Shown: positions 51,783 to 60,047 of the stretch, in pieces
Position numbering within the stretch: the stretch's first letter is position 1
Layout: every line of letters begins with the position of its first letter
Source of the DNA: JALYLC01 sp035696365
GTDB lineage: Bacteria; Actinomycetota; Thermoleophilia; Gaiellales; JALYLC01
Reading direction: 5' to 3'
Assembly (NCBI GenBank): GCA_035696365.1
Contig: DASRQS010000021.1
Span: forward strand, 1 to 64,000
DNA: 64,000 nucleotides
Notes under the pieces: generated by a model
Database searches by the model: none
What the model was told of the DNA's origin: nothing
The model's input: the letters and a program-made list of their open reading frames with translations, nothing else
Made by a program: the position numbers and the translations under genes

Positions 51783-53495
51783 TCATGGGCGAGTGCTCCC
51801 ATCGCAAGCGCGGCATCTGCGCACCGACTGCCGGTTGAACGGATGCTGCTCGCCAAATGTGCCGGGGGAGGGGCGGGCGCGTTCGAGTTGCTCGCGGAAC
51901 GCCCGCCAGCGCTTGCCGGAAAGCTGACCGTACGCGGCCGGGAACCGCGCTCGTAGCGCGATCGTCGACTGTCGGTGGCGTTCGGCGATCTCGCCCATGG
52001 CGAAGATCGTTGCGGGGTCGATGTCGTCGCTGCCTGAGGCGGCGAGGTGCCGCAGGCGGTCGATGGCGACGTAAGCGTCCTGGTGCAGGCCGAGGACGTC
52101 CTGCACGACAACGATCCGTTTGATCAACGGTCGTGTCTGGTCGGGGTAGAGGCCGCCCAGGAACTCCAGCGCGTAGCGGAGGCGCTTGCAGCGGATCCTG
52201 AGCCGGTGGTAGCTGATTGCCGGCGAATCGGGGCTGATCTGATCGCCGGCTTTGCGAACCGCTCGGTAGCGACTCTCGATCAAGTCGGGAGCGAGGGCGC
52301 GAGCGGGCTGCGAGGCCTGTCCCGATCGATGAGCGTGGCGGGCCCGCAGCGTGCGGCCGAGGCGGCTGACCAGCGCTTCGTAGCGGCGCGAGTCGAGCAT
52401 CTCGAGCATCGTTGCGCGCGCGGTCTCGTGTTGCTCCTGCAGCAGTGAGTGGAGCAGCTCTAGCGCTCGGCGGTCCGTTGCTTCGCCCGTAGCGAGCCAG
52501 TCGTCGAGTTGCTCGATCTGGACGTCGAGGTCTCGAACGGCGCCCAGTATCTGGCCGACCCAGACGAGCTCCTCGCGCGCTTTCAGTGCGGCCTCGGGCA
52601 GCACGGCGGCGAAAAGTGCCATTGCTGCCCGGAGTCGGCGGTTCGCGACGCGCATGTCATGCAGCGCCTCGATGTCGTCTCCGAGTCGCGTGCCGGGCTC
52701 CTTGGCGAGCAAGGCCGAGAATTGCCGGCGCAGGACGGCCAGGGCGACCGCCCCGATAGTCATCTCCGGGTCGATCTCGCTCACGCCGAATCGCGGAACC
52801 GGAGGCCCGAGGTCATAGGACAGAAGCCCGACCTCGAACTTGCTGAGACCCGCAGGCTGCAACGCGCACGCGTCACGCAACTCGAGAACGAACGGCTCGA
52901 GCACCTGTGCCGCGGCTGGTGGCACCTCGATCTCGACCCGTTGCAGTCGCACCGGGGATCCTCCCCGAGGCGGACGGATCGCGGTCTCGTCGAACGCGAT
53001 CGTCCCCGAGGGCGAGCCCGGGGCGTTGAGGACGAAGGTGCGGCGGCGAGTGCGCACCTCGAACAACGGCAGGAGTCGCTTCCTCCCTCTCAGCGCACGC
53101 ACACGCCGGCCTACAGGCCCGCCGGCGCGTAGCAGTGTCTGCAGGTCTGCGCCTTCCAGGCGCTCACTCAACTCGAGACGGCTGCGTAGTCCTGGAACGC
53201 CGCCCGAAACTGGGTTGAGACCTTTCAAGCTGGCCTCGGCTCCATGCCGGCGACCGAGACGGCGAATCCGAAGTGCATAACCCGCGTTCCGGAAGCGCCA
53301 ATCGTCGGTCTCAAAGTAGACCTCGACCTGGATCACGCCGGAGCCGTCTGCAGCGACTTCCACGGCCGACGGGTCATTCCGCCTCTCCGGCTGATCCAGC
53401 CAGCGCTGCACGGGACGAAAGTCGACCGCGTCAAACTGCCATTCGACATCCCGCACACCCTCAGTCATCGGAGGCGCACCGCGGTGCGAAGACAT
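51783..53495 (-). CDS. CYTH and CHAD domain protein
   Basis: The 570-residue protein's N-terminal half (about 10-240) is a CYTH triphosphate-tunnel domain (EVEVYFETDDWRFRNAGYALRIRR-type; landmark FETDDWRFRNAGYALRIRR, later VEIEVPPAAA). The C-terminal half (about 255-545) is CHAD, with LHDMRVANRRLRAAMALF and YHRLRIRCKRLRYALEFLG. CHAD helices bind polyphosphate; CYTH enzymes split triphosphate compounds. The usual first CYTH motif EIERKF is replaced by DVEWQF, so activity may differ. A role in polyphosphate handling is likely. Confidence 0.88.
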   Translation of the reverse strand: MSSHRGAPPMTEGVRDVEWQFDAVDFRPVQRWLDQPERRNDPSAVEVAADGSGVIQVEVYFETDDWRFRNAGYALRIRRLGRRHGAEASLKGLNPVSGGVPGLRSRLELSERLEGADLQTLLRAGGPVGRRVRALRGRKRLLPLFEVRTRRRTFVLNAPGSPSGTIAFDETAIRPPRGGSPVRLQRVEIEVPPAAAQVLEPFVLELRDACALQPAGLSKFEVGLLSYDLGPPVPRFGVSEIDPEMTIGAVALAVLRRQFSALLAKEPGTRLGDDIEALHDMRVANRRLRAAMALFAAVLPEAALKAREELVWVGQILGAVRDLDVQIEQLDDWLATGEATDRRALELLHSLLQEQHETARATMLEMLDSRRYEALVSRLGRTLRARHAHRSGQASQPARALAPDLIESRYRAVRKAGDQISPDSPAISYHRLRIRCKRLRYALEFLGGLYPDQTRPLIKRIVVVQDVLGLHQDAYVAIDRLRHLAASGSDDIDPATIFAMGEIAERHRQSTIALRARFPAAYGQLSGKRWRAFREQLERARPSPGTFGEQHPFNRQSVRRCRACDGSTRP

Positions 53496-54469
53496 GACGC
53501 TGCTCGCACATTGTCTCCACGTCCTTCGTGAGGTTGCGAAAATGCCGGCTTTGGTGAATGCGGGTCTAGGAGCCCGCGAGTCGATCCTGCGCGGCCGGCA
53601 GGCGCCCGCGGCCGAGAGCGGTCACCACCGAGATCCGCGAATCAGTCTCGGCTCAGTCATACAGTCCTGCGTGCCCATAACGCACGTGCGTGCAGCCGGT
53701 CAGATTCCGAAGGGTCGCGAGCACGCCATCGTCATCCGCGCGCCAGTATATGCCGCCACCGTTGCTCAAACGCCCCCGCAGCCGACGAGCAGGCGAACGG
53801 CTGATGATCTCTTGCGGGGTCATGCCCTTCGGCGTCGTCCAGCGGAGGCTTCTCCGACCCAGCCCAGACGACCGCCGTCACGTGTTCGCCAACGAGCCCT
53901 GGGGCCTCCACGGTCTCCTCGAAATCCATCGGCATACTCGGGCTGGAGCCTCCGCGCACTACCCCGATGCGGGAAACTCGCGCGTAGCCTGGCGTCGCAG
54001 GACTTCGAGGCCGGCCACGGCGAGAGCGATCAGGATCGGGGTGGTGATCCATCTGCGTGCGGCGGGCGTGGGCGACCAGGCGAGCAAAGCGCCGACGTCT
54101 CAAGCCGCACGGGTCAGGTGACCGTTGGCGCGTCCGTCAGGGCGGGCGCGTGGCGCTGCGCTCTCCGGGCTCTTCTGACCTCCAATGCCCCCAACCGGAC
54201 AAGTGGAGGCTGCGTTCGACTGTTGCGCCGCATGCAGCGCAGCGGCCGCGTTGAATAACCGCCCCGTAGGGGTGCTGCCGCGGCTGCTGCAGGATCGTCG
54301 GGTGCAGATCCAGGCAGGACCCATCTCATAGTGATCGTACGCCTCAGTGATCTCGCCACCGTCACCGTCTCTCGGGACGTCGCATCGCATGTTTGATGCT
54401 TCCGCCTGGCGAGATCGGTCACATCGGGGATAGCCGCACACCGGCTGCGGGAAAGCCGCAGCGTTTCCG
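53496..54469. other. About 970 bases of mostly decayed sequence
   Basis: One short frame (53653-53823, minus) may be real. A minus-strand frame at 53732-54103 has a protein-like piece (VEAPGLVGEHVTAVVWAGSEKPP) but shifts out of frame into the short one, so both may be parts of one broken gene. Nothing else is recognisable. Confidence 0.4.
53653..53823 (-). CDS. Possible 56-aa protein or frameshifted gene end
   Basis: The frame starts MTPQEIISRSPARRLRG and continues NGGGIYWRADDDGVLATLRNL then CTHVRYGHAGLYD before TGA. The second half is convincing protein sequence. The frame stays open upstream of the ATG (SLRWTTPKG), so this could be the end of a longer gene whose start is lost. Confidence 0.4.
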   Translation of the reverse strand: MTPQEIISRSPARRLRGRLSNGGGIYWRADDDGVLATLRNLTGCTHVRYGHAGLYD

Positions 54470-54685
54470 TCACGGATCGGTGGCGTCGCGGTCGTCTCGC
54501 TCGCGCTCGTCGAGGCGCTGGGCCTCTTCTAGCTCGTCTGCTCGCTCATCCGCTTCGATGTCCCGCTCGCGTGAGCGCGCGATCGCGGCGCGACGGCTAA
54601 GCACGCCAGCGACTTGCGGGTCATCCTGCGATGACTTGCCGAGCGTTTCGGCGGGCCCTCCGCCCGTTGACGGGCTAGATGTCAT
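54470..54685 (-). CDS. Small highly charged helical protein, 71 aa
   Basis: The ATG is preceded by GGAGG at seven bases, the best ribosome site in this part of the window. The peptide starts MTSSPSTGGGPAETLGKSS. It continues as one long Arg/Asp/Glu-rich helix (RSRERDIEADERADELEEAQR), probably a coiled coil or intrinsically disordered. No family is recognised. It looks expressed, in contrast to the debris around it. Confidence 0.6.
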   Translation of the reverse strand: MTSSPSTGGGPAETLGKSSQDDPQVAGVLSRRAAIARSRERDIEADERADELEEAQRLDERERDDRDATDP

Positions 54686-55351
54686 GACCGAACCTCCGAA
54701 CCTGGTTGGGGGCGTTGATCGACGCGCTTCTCCGCAGTCTCGCAGGCGTGGCAAGCCGAACCTCGTCGGCGTCGGCGAACGTGGACTCGCTCGATCCGCT
54801 AGCTCGTGAGAATGGTGACGTTGTCTGGGCGGTCGATCGACCGCCGCGGGCGCGTAACCCTGTGTGCGGCGTGACGGTGGAACCCACAGGCTGCGTCGTC
54901 CGCGTAGGCACGACGATGCCGGCATGGGCACCACGCCGCGGCGCACGCTGCGGCTGTACGCCAGCGCCCTGTGCCGAGATGCTCGTGGCTGGCAAGCCGG
55001 TTGTCCTGTTGCTCTGCCGCCTGCATCACGACACGCTGAAGCGCAGCACCAACGCGCCCCGGCTCACACGCGACTGGGCGCCTTGAACTCCAATAGCTAG
55101 AGGACGATCTCATGCCGAAGCACCGCGCGTGGTATTCGACGAGACACCTGCAACCAAGCACCACGACAATTCGCGATGCATCGAGGGCAACAACATCGAG
55201 GACCGAAACCTCGCCCGCGGCACGGGCAAGCTGCCGCTGTGCATTCGCTGCGCCGCGCTCAACGCTGCTGGGAAGTAACCTCATACCACTCCGGGCCCTG
55301 CACCGGTTCGACCGCCGCCATCCGGCGACCACGATGCGAACGCGGACTGCG
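54686..55351. other. 666-base stretch with no supportable gene
   Basis: Frames are open on both strands but have no family motif, no ribosome site and unnatural composition. A cysteine-rich plus-strand frame ending at 55086 (CGCTPAPCAEMLVAGKPVVLLL) is the only one with some protein look. Confidence 0.35.
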
Positions 55352-55564
55352 ATGCGACCCGGCTTCGTGTCGCGCCCTCTCGCTCCGACGCACCAGGAGA
55401 TCGCGGCGCTGCGCGCGCTGCAGGAATCTGCATCAACGCCAGGCACGGATCACCCCGTCTGGGGCGCCCTCATTTCCAAGGACCTGGCCTGGCTTGACTT
55501 CGAGACGCAGCCAGCAACTATTCGGCTCACGCCCCTCGGACAGGCATTCGACACGCGGGCTTGA
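55352..55564 (+). CDS. Hypothetical protein, 70 aa
   Basis: The frame reads MRPGFVSRPLAPTHQEIAALRALQES, given here as landmark PTHQEIAALRALQES, then WGALISKDLAWLDFETQPA and IRLTPLGQAFDTRA. The end resembles a small winged-helix or effector-type domain. The phrase AALRALQE is echoed by AALGALQE in the minus-strand debris at 58.2 kb. No ribosome site is clear and a longer start is possible. Confidence 0.4.
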   Translation: MRPGFVSRPLAPTHQEIAALRALQESASTPGTDHPVWGALISKDLAWLDFETQPATIRLTPLGQAFDTRA

Positions 55565-55921
55565 CTCACTAAACAGCCGAACGCGGCACGGCGTCAACAC
55601 AGCGAGACCCCGCCGCAAGAGTTCTGCCGGCGTCTGGCTGTCGGATCCTCGCGGCTACGCCGGCGGAAGCAGAGCAGCCGTTCTCGTTTGCGGTGCTCGG
55701 CGACCTGCTCGAGCCGGTCGGCGATGAGGTGCTCGCGGCGACATCGGCGAAGTATGGCTCCCGCGCGCCTCCGACACCATGCTCCCGCCCATCAACCCGA
55801 CGCCGCAGGAAGCTCACCCGGGTGAGATGGCGCGTGCGGCCATGCGCGCGCCGCGCACGAGTGGGATACTGATCCGGTTCCCAAACGAGCGCTCACGCTG
55901 TGTGGGCGAGGAGGTGTCGGC
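55565..55921. other. Gap with a possible regulator fragment
   Basis: A plus-strand piece at about 55655-55765 reads ATPAEAEQPFSFAVLGDLLEPV, which resembles the region after Walker A in LuxR-type AAA regulators (EQPFAFAVVRDLFEP). It has no start and shifts frame within 40 residues. The rest shows nothing. Confidence 0.3.
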
Positions 55922-56314
55922 GTGGTACTCGCCGCGAACTACCCGTTCCTGGACGTCATGTGGTCGATGCTCGTGTTTTTCGCGTGGGTGATCTGGTTCT
56001 GGCTGCTGATCACCGTCTTCGGAGACATCTTCCGTAGGCACGACATCGGCGGCGGAGCCAAGGTGCTGTGGATGATCTTCGTGATCGTGCTGCCCTACCT
56101 CGGCGTCTTCATCTACCTGATAGCAGAGAACAAGGGGATTGCAGAGCGCAACGAGGCCCGGGCGCGCCAATCACGGCAGCAGTTCGACGACTACGTACAG
56201 GGTGTCGCGACGGGAGGCGCGGCGGCCGAGATCGAGAAGGCCAAGGCGCTGCTCGACAGCGGCGCCATCACGCAAGCCGAGTTCGACGCGCTCAAGCAAA
56301 AGGCCCTGTCCTGA
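55922..56314 (+). CDS. PLDc_N and SHOCT domain membrane protein
   Basis: The 130-residue protein has two membrane helices (VMWSMLVFFAWVIWFWLLIT and VLWMIFVIVLPYLGVFIYLIA), the PLDc_N arrangement. A cytoplasmic tail ends in a SHOCT helix pair (AEIEKAKALLDSGAITQAEFDALKQKAL; landmark LLDSGAITQAEFDALKQKAL). Such proteins are common in actinobacteria; the SHOCT part is thought to aid assembly. Start is GTG. It is intact and isolated. Confidence 0.88.
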   Translation: MVLAANYPFLDVMWSMLVFFAWVIWFWLLITVFGDIFRRHDIGGGAKVLWMIFVIVLPYLGVFIYLIAENKGIAERNEARARQSRQQFDDYVQGVATGGAAAEIEKAKALLDSGAITQAEFDALKQKALS

Positions 56315-56661
56315 CCTCGGCGACGACGCCGGCGACTGAAGACGCACGATGCCAGGTCGAGGGCTCGCCACTCGAACGAGCGCGACCATGAGATGCTGCC
56401 CCGTGTAGTGAGGTGCGACCGGATCGAGAGGGAAACCGGAATCTAGGTTTCCCGACATCGGAGAGGCGGGTCATAGCAACAGAGGAGGGTATTGATGCCC
56501 ATCGTTTGAGTACGAGCCCGGGCTGGCAGCATCGACGCAGGATCGCACGACGTCGGCGCTAGCTGGAGCCGTAGGCAGCGCCCAAGTGCGGCACGCTCCA
56601 AAGGATCATCCGGAGGAGCGACCGTTCAACGCCTCCGATCACGTCGCCTCCGTCATTGGGA
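56315..56661. other. 347-base gap with an orphan ribosome site
   Basis: No gene is seen. At 56483-56508 a good ribosome site (GAGGAGGG) precedes ATG, but the frame stops after four codons (MPIV). This looks like the start of a gene cut off by deletion, or a regulatory leader. Confidence 0.4.
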
Positions 56662-58053
56662 TCAACTCTCCTGCTGCTCGAGCTTGGCGGGAAGGAGCCA
56701 GGCCGCGCCGAGTCCGATGAGCCCGAACGCTGCGAGGACGATCATCGCCACCGCGTAGGATCGGGTTCCGAGGGCGACGACGGACACCAGGATCGTGCCG
56801 GCGATCGCGGTACCGAAGGTCGAGCCCAGGTTGGACACGCTGCGCGACAACCCCGAGATCTCGCCCTGCAGTTCTTCGGGGAAGCTCGACTGCACGACGT
56901 TTACCGAAGGGGTCAGCATGGCACCCAGGCCGAGGCCGATGAGCAGAAGCCCGGGCACGAAGGCGACGACTCTCGACGAGGCATGGACGAAGCCGAGCAA
57001 GAGTCCGATCCCGGCCAGGGTGATGACGAAGCCGGCCACGATCAGCGTCCGTTGCGAGTACTTCTTGGCGAGTCGCGCCGCAAGGAGGGACGAGACCAGG
57101 ATGCCGACCGTCGCTGCGGTGAACACAACGCCCGTCCCGACCGCGCTATACCCACGAACGGTTTGCAGGAAGACGGACACGACGAACGACACCCCCATGA
57201 GAAGCAGCCACTGCATGTTTTGCGTGACAAGGGCGAGATTGCACGTGCGCTTCTTGAACAGCCCGGTCGACAGCAGCGGCTCCTTCCCCGCGCGCTCGCG
57301 AGCGCGGATGTAGAAGAAGAAGCCGATCAGGAACATGGCTCCGAGCACGAAGAACACGACGAAGAGCGTGTTGTTGCTCCCGGCCTGCAGGATCCCGAAC
57401 ACCACGAAGAACATGCCCACCGCCGACAGAATCGCTCCGACCGCGTCGAAGGGTCGCGTCGGGTCGGGCGGAAGCGGATCGACGAGGCGACGGCTGAGCA
57501 AGACGATCGTCGCGACGACCAGTGCCTGGAAGATGAACGCGGCCCGCCAGCTGATTGCCGTGGTGATGAGACCCCCGATCAATGGGCCTGCGGCGGCGCC
57601 AATTCCTCCCAACCCGCTGATCACGCCGAAGGCCCAGGCACGCGAGCTGAGCTCGCTGAACCACAACGTCGCCAGGATGTAGACGGGAGGGATCAACAAC
57701 GCCGTACCGACGCCCTCGAGCACCGAGTTGCCGAGGATCAGCACGCTCAGACCCGGGGACAGCGCGCTCAGCAGAGCGCCGATCCCGTACAGTGTCAGGC
57801 CCGCGATAAAGCACCGCTTGCGACCCCAACGATCGGTCAACTTGCTACACGGGATCATCAGGATCGCCATGATCAGCAAGAACAGGGTAATCGTCGTCTG
57901 CACACCCTCAACGGTCGTATCCAGGTCGTGGCTGATATCCGTGATCATCACGTTCATGTTCGAGCCGGCGAAACTGCAGATGAACTGGGCAAGCGCGAGA
58001 GGAAGGATCAACCTCTTCGCAGACATCACCGCAGCGACCGGATTCTCACTCAC
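56662..58053 (-). CDS. MFS transporter, 14-helix drug-efflux type
   Basis: The 463-residue membrane protein has family features: LAQFICSFAGSNMNVMITDIS in helix 1, SKLTDRWGRKRCFIAGL in loop 2-3, EGVGTALLIPPVYIL in helix 4 and ISGLGGIGAAAGPLIGG in helix 5. The C-terminal half has many paired helices as in DHA2 proteins. The substrate is unknown. It is followed on the same strand by a gap and preceded by gene debris, so it has no visible partner. Confidence 0.9.
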   Translation of the reverse strand: MSENPVAAVMSAKRLILPLALAQFICSFAGSNMNVMITDISHDLDTTVEGVQTTITLFLLIMAILMIPCSKLTDRWGRKRCFIAGLTLYGIGALLSALSPGLSVLILGNSVLEGVGTALLIPPVYILATLWFSELSSRAWAFGVISGLGGIGAAAGPLIGGLITTAISWRAAFIFQALVVATIVLLSRRLVDPLPPDPTRPFDAVGAILSAVGMFFVVFGILQAGSNNTLFVVFFVLGAMFLIGFFFYIRARERAGKEPLLSTGLFKKRTCNLALVTQNMQWLLLMGVSFVVSVFLQTVRGYSAVGTGVVFTAATVGILVSSLLAARLAKKYSQRTLIVAGFVITLAGIGLLLGFVHASSRVVAFVPGLLLIGLGLGAMLTPSVNVVQSSFPEELQGEISGLSRSVSNLGSTFGTAIAGTILVSVVALGTRSYAVAMIVLAAFGLIGLGAAWLLPAKLEQQES

Positions 58054-58151
58054 GCGATATCACCATCGAAACGGGTGTCAGCTCGACGAGGCTCCGACAA
58101 GAGACCAAGTCCGCCTTCGTCGATGCCGCGTCTCATCGCGTCAAGGTACGC

Positions 58152-58437
58152 TCATCTACCCCTGGACGCAACGATGCCCGCTAGGGGCGTAGGCGCGGCC
58201 TCCTGCAACGCCCCCAGAGCAGCCTTCTCCTCATCGTTTAGGGCGTGCGCTCCGGCACCCCGCGGGCTCCTGACCGTCAGGAGCCCACACGACGCCGATC
58301 CCAAAGTCGACGGTCTGCCTCGCGGGAGCTGGCGTACCAGGTCGCGTGCCAGGTTTCTCTGCCCGCGGCATCCGTGCGCGCGTACAGGTTGCCGGTGCCG
58401 CCCGGACGCCGGGACCGTGGAGTCGTGGTCGTAGCCA
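58152..58437 (-). pseudogene. Gene debris with a possible integrase N-terminus
   Basis: Right after the DedA stump the minus strand changes frame. A piece at 58277-58399 reads GTGNLYARTDAAGRETWHAT followed by WYASSREADRRL. This resembles the opening of tyrosine recombinases (GSVYxRTDAxGRExWYAxW, then KRRLG). A further frame shift gives LTVRSPRGAGAHALNDEEKA and LGALQEAAPTP. No active-site part of a recombinase is present. The match is by eye and modest. Confidence 0.4.
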
Positions 58438-58755
58438 CGCGGAGTCGCCGAGGATGGCACCGAGCGTGCCTGCAGCGATGACGAACCCGAGCTCGAGCGT
58501 GCCGTGGGAGGCGAGCACGGACGCGGCGTTCAGCGTCGTCTCGCCGGGGAAGAACGGAACGATCGCGTCGCAGAAAACCAGCGCGAAGATCGTCAGATAC
58601 GCGACGAGGCCGGTAGAGATGCCCACGACGTCCTCGTTGAAGAACGAGTAGAGGATCACTCCGACGACGGCCACGACGATCACGGCGCAGGCCCCGACGA
58701 CGATGCAGAAGGTCGCGCGCCGGTTCACGGCGCGCCGGCCGTCCGGGCGCGGCAT
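58438..58755 (-). pseudogene. N-terminal stump of a DedA/SNARE-associated membrane protein
   Basis: The first 106 residues are good DedA sequence: a membrane helix (FCIVVGACAVIVVAVVGVIL), then the family signature FCDAIVPFFPGETTLNAASVL and FVIAAGTLGAILGDSA. After this point the expected LYxxGR and the remaining helices are missing and unrelated sequence begins, so the gene was cut at about 58437, probably by an insertion. Confidence 0.8.
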
Positions 58756-59019
58756 ATGCCTTCACGGGCCGTCATTGGAGGCTGGCGCTTCGCCGCACGG
58801 CATCGATTGCGCGCCACGGTCGCAGCCAGCATGGCACACCGGAGCGACGAGATCTACAGGCCGTGCGAGAGTCTGAGAGACCGAGAGAGACGAGCTCTAA
58901 ACCGCCGACTGTCCCCGCTAACCATGCCGGTTTTGTCGTTTCACATGACGTCGGCGTCCGACCAGTGCTGCGCTCAGCCATACTGAGCGGTGTCGGAACC
59001 GCTTCTGGGAGGCTTGCCG
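58756..59019. other. Gap before the DUF4235 gene
   Basis: No gene is seen. It holds the divergent upstream regions of the broken DedA gene and the DUF4235 gene, including a GGGAGG ribosome site just before 59020. Confidence 0.4.
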
Positions 59020-59349
59020 ATGCAGCGCGTCCTGTTCTTCCCGCTCGGCATTCTCGGTGGGCTGCTCGCCACGATGATCGGTCGCAGGGCGGCCAGGCGA
59101 CTCTGGGCGGCCGTCGATGACGAGGCACTCCCCTCGCCGGACCACCGTGACGTCTCCTCGCCGAAACTCGTCGCTGCCCTCGCGATCGAGGGCGCTATCT
59201 TCGGCGTCGCCCGTGGTGTCACCGACCGCGGATTGCGCAGGGCCGTTCAATGGGCGACTGGAGAGTGGCCCGGCAGCCACCGCTCGACCTCACACGACGA
59301 AGAGCTCGACCAGGCCGAGCTCCCAGACACGTCCAGCACCCCCGGCTAG
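59020..59349 (+). CDS. DUF4235 family protein
   Basis: The 109-residue protein starts at the ATG that follows GGGAGG. A hydrophobic segment (VLFFPLGILGGLLATMIGRR), the acidic linker and a second helix AALAIEGAIFGVARGVTDRG, ending with LRRAVQWATGEWPG, match the DUF4235 family. It is a small actinobacterial membrane-associated protein of unknown role. It appears intact within a decayed zone. Confidence 0.85.
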   Translation: MQRVLFFPLGILGGLLATMIGRRAARRLWAAVDDEALPSPDHRDVSSPKLVAALAIEGAIFGVARGVTDRGLRRAVQWATGEWPGSHRSTSHDEELDQAELPDTSSTPG

Positions 59350-59403
59350 CTCCCGCCGACTGTCCCGCGGGACCAAGCGCCGAGGCCGCACAGACCGGCG
59401 ACC

Positions 59404-59955
59404 GTGCTCATCGGCGACGACGCCGTCCGGCCCCTGCACGCGCACCTGCGCGCGATGGGGCATGTGGAGAAACTCGACCTCTTCATCTACAGCCGCGGGG
59501 GAGCGATCGACGTGCCGTGGCGCGTCGTCTCTGCGTTACGCCAGATGAGCGACGAGTGGAACATCCTGATCCCGTTCCGCGCGAACAGCGCCGCGACGCT
59601 CCTCGCACTCGGGGCAGACGAGATCGTCATGGGCATGCAAGGCGAACTCGGACCCATCGATCCGATCATGTCCGTCAGCCGCATGATCCCCCAGCCGGGC
59701 GGCGGGCACGGCCTCGCACAGGACAACATCAGCGTCGAGGACGTCATCGCCTACACGAAGTTCGTGCAGGAGCGCGCGGGGCTCGCTGACCAGCCGGCGC
59801 TGTCGGCCGCCCTTGGAAAGCTGACCGACCGCGTCGATGCCGTCGCTCTCGGCAGCGTGTACCGCACCCATCTGCACATCCGGGACGTCGCGCGCCGCAT
59901 GCTCACGTCCCGCAAGAACCCGCCCACAGAAGAGGTCATCGGGGCGATCGTCGAG
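59404..59955 (+). pseudogene. SDH-type ClpP-fold serine protease fragment
   Basis: The frame matches the middle of the serine-dehydrogenase-proteinase family: DLFIYSRGGAIDVPW (oxyanion loop), FRANSAATLLALGADEIVMG with the nucleophile Ser, and GELGPIDPIM. About 45 N-terminal residues are missing, and after EEVIGAIVE the expected end with the HGH motif is replaced by read-through into a tRNA-derived sequence. A GTG start at 59404 is possible, but the protein would lack both ends. It is best seen as a remnant. Confidence 0.75.
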
Positions 59956-60000
59956 AACCACGAGCCGCCGCCGAGGTCACCGGAACGGCTTGCCTACAAG

Positions 60001-60031
60001 GGTGAGAGACGGGATTCGAACCCGCGACCTC
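60001..60031 (-). repeat. tRNA 3'-end fragment, possible attachment site
   Basis: The minus strand reads GCGGG-TTCGAAT-CCCGT, a normal T-arm, followed by CTCTCACC, the 3' half of an acceptor stem. The matching 5' half (GGTGAGAG), the D-arm and a proper anticodon arm are absent. Such partial tRNA ends are left when an element integrates into a tRNA gene. The parent tRNA is not in this window. Confidence 0.65.
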
Positions 60032-60047
60032 GCGGACCACATCCTGA

